Source: Carex sylvatica (Eukaryota; Streptophyta; Magnoliopsida; Poales; Cyperaceae). Taken from it: DNA of 16,994 nucleotides. Both the position numbers and the translations under genes were made by a program. Below, one piece after another: positions 16,820 through 16,994 of the stretch. The notes below the pieces were generated by a model. The model did not search any database. It was not told where the DNA came from and was given only the letters and a program-made list of their open reading frames with translations. The first letter of the stretch is position 1. Each line of letters starts with the position of its first letter. The DNA lies in assembly GCA_964058845.1 (NCBI GenBank), contig CAXKVR010000857.1, positions 1 to 16,994 of the forward strand. Reading direction: 5' to 3'.

Positions 16820-16994
16820 AGAGGTTGGCTACTCTACTTATATAAGCATATGAGGATATATGCTTATAAGTCATTTTTTCGTTTTCAAAATTCAAAAAGT
16901 TGATCTGGACCGTTAGATGTGATATCTATATTGAAATGTGCTTGGAGACCAAATTTTATATTTTTCTGATTTTTTTTTACTATTTATTAAGCCA
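16820..16994. mobile_element. Left part of a Mutator-type MITE related to A and B, cut by the window edge
   Basis: Beginning GAGGTTGGCTACTC near 16820, the sequence follows the same plan as MITEs A and B: TTTTCAAAATTCAAAAAG, then GATCTGGACCGTTAGATGTGA, GACCAAATTTTATATTTTTC and a T-rich run leading to ACTATTT. The terminal sequence differs, so this is a sister family or diverged copy. The right arm and target duplication are outside the window. Confidence 0.5.

Overview
The window is nuclear DNA of a flowering plant. The evidence is two intron-containing plant genes with GT-AG introns, AT-rich introns and spacers, a Ty1/copia LTR retrotransposon, and a dense set of small DNA transposons (MITEs). 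I cannot name the species.

Layout: (1) 1-2338 is the 5' part of a decayed Ty1/copia element on the minus strand (LTR 2175-2338, initiator-Met-type primer-binding site, gag/protease/integrase remnant running off the left edge). (2) 2339-4754 holds an old TTCGG-rich hAT-like element (2707-3179), then a hAT MITE (3182-4417) with a perfect 8-bp target duplication, inserted exactly at the end of the older element. (3) 4755-8079, plus strand, contains the last six exons of a phospholipase D gene of the PLD beta/gamma type. The N-terminal half (C2 domain and first HKD motif) is not in the window. (4) 8080-10718 is intergenic and carries a cluster of hairpins, a foldback element (9017-9185) and a second CCCG-rich hAT MITE (9223-9845). 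(5) 10719-15387, plus strand, is a complete eight-exon gene for an organellar RecA recombinase, closest to plant RECA3, predicted at 409 residues with a mitochondrial-type presequence. (6) 15388-16994 has the RECA3 3' region, a third CCCG-rich hAT MITE of the same family as the first but in opposite orientation (16072 to at least 16637), and the start of a Mutator-type element cut by the window edge.

The two genes lie in tandem but have no obvious functional link: PLD acts in membrane phospholipid signalling, and RECA3 in mitochondrial DNA recombination and genome stability. What ties the region together is transposon load. Two related Mutator-type MITEs with 10-bp target duplications sit one in a PLD intron and one in a RECA3 intron. 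A further RECA3 intron has a CAGGG-type hAT MITE that carries tRNA-like Pol III A and B boxes. Both genes keep intact reading frames across all predicted splice junctions.

I found no clearly new multi-gene system. The points most worth a second look are a recursive-type splice site that would remove the PLD catalytic exon in frame, altered DNA-binding loop L1 residues in the RecA protein, the Pol III-box MITE, and the long inverted pair of hAT elements flanking both genes. Comparisons with known proteins are from memory, without database searches.
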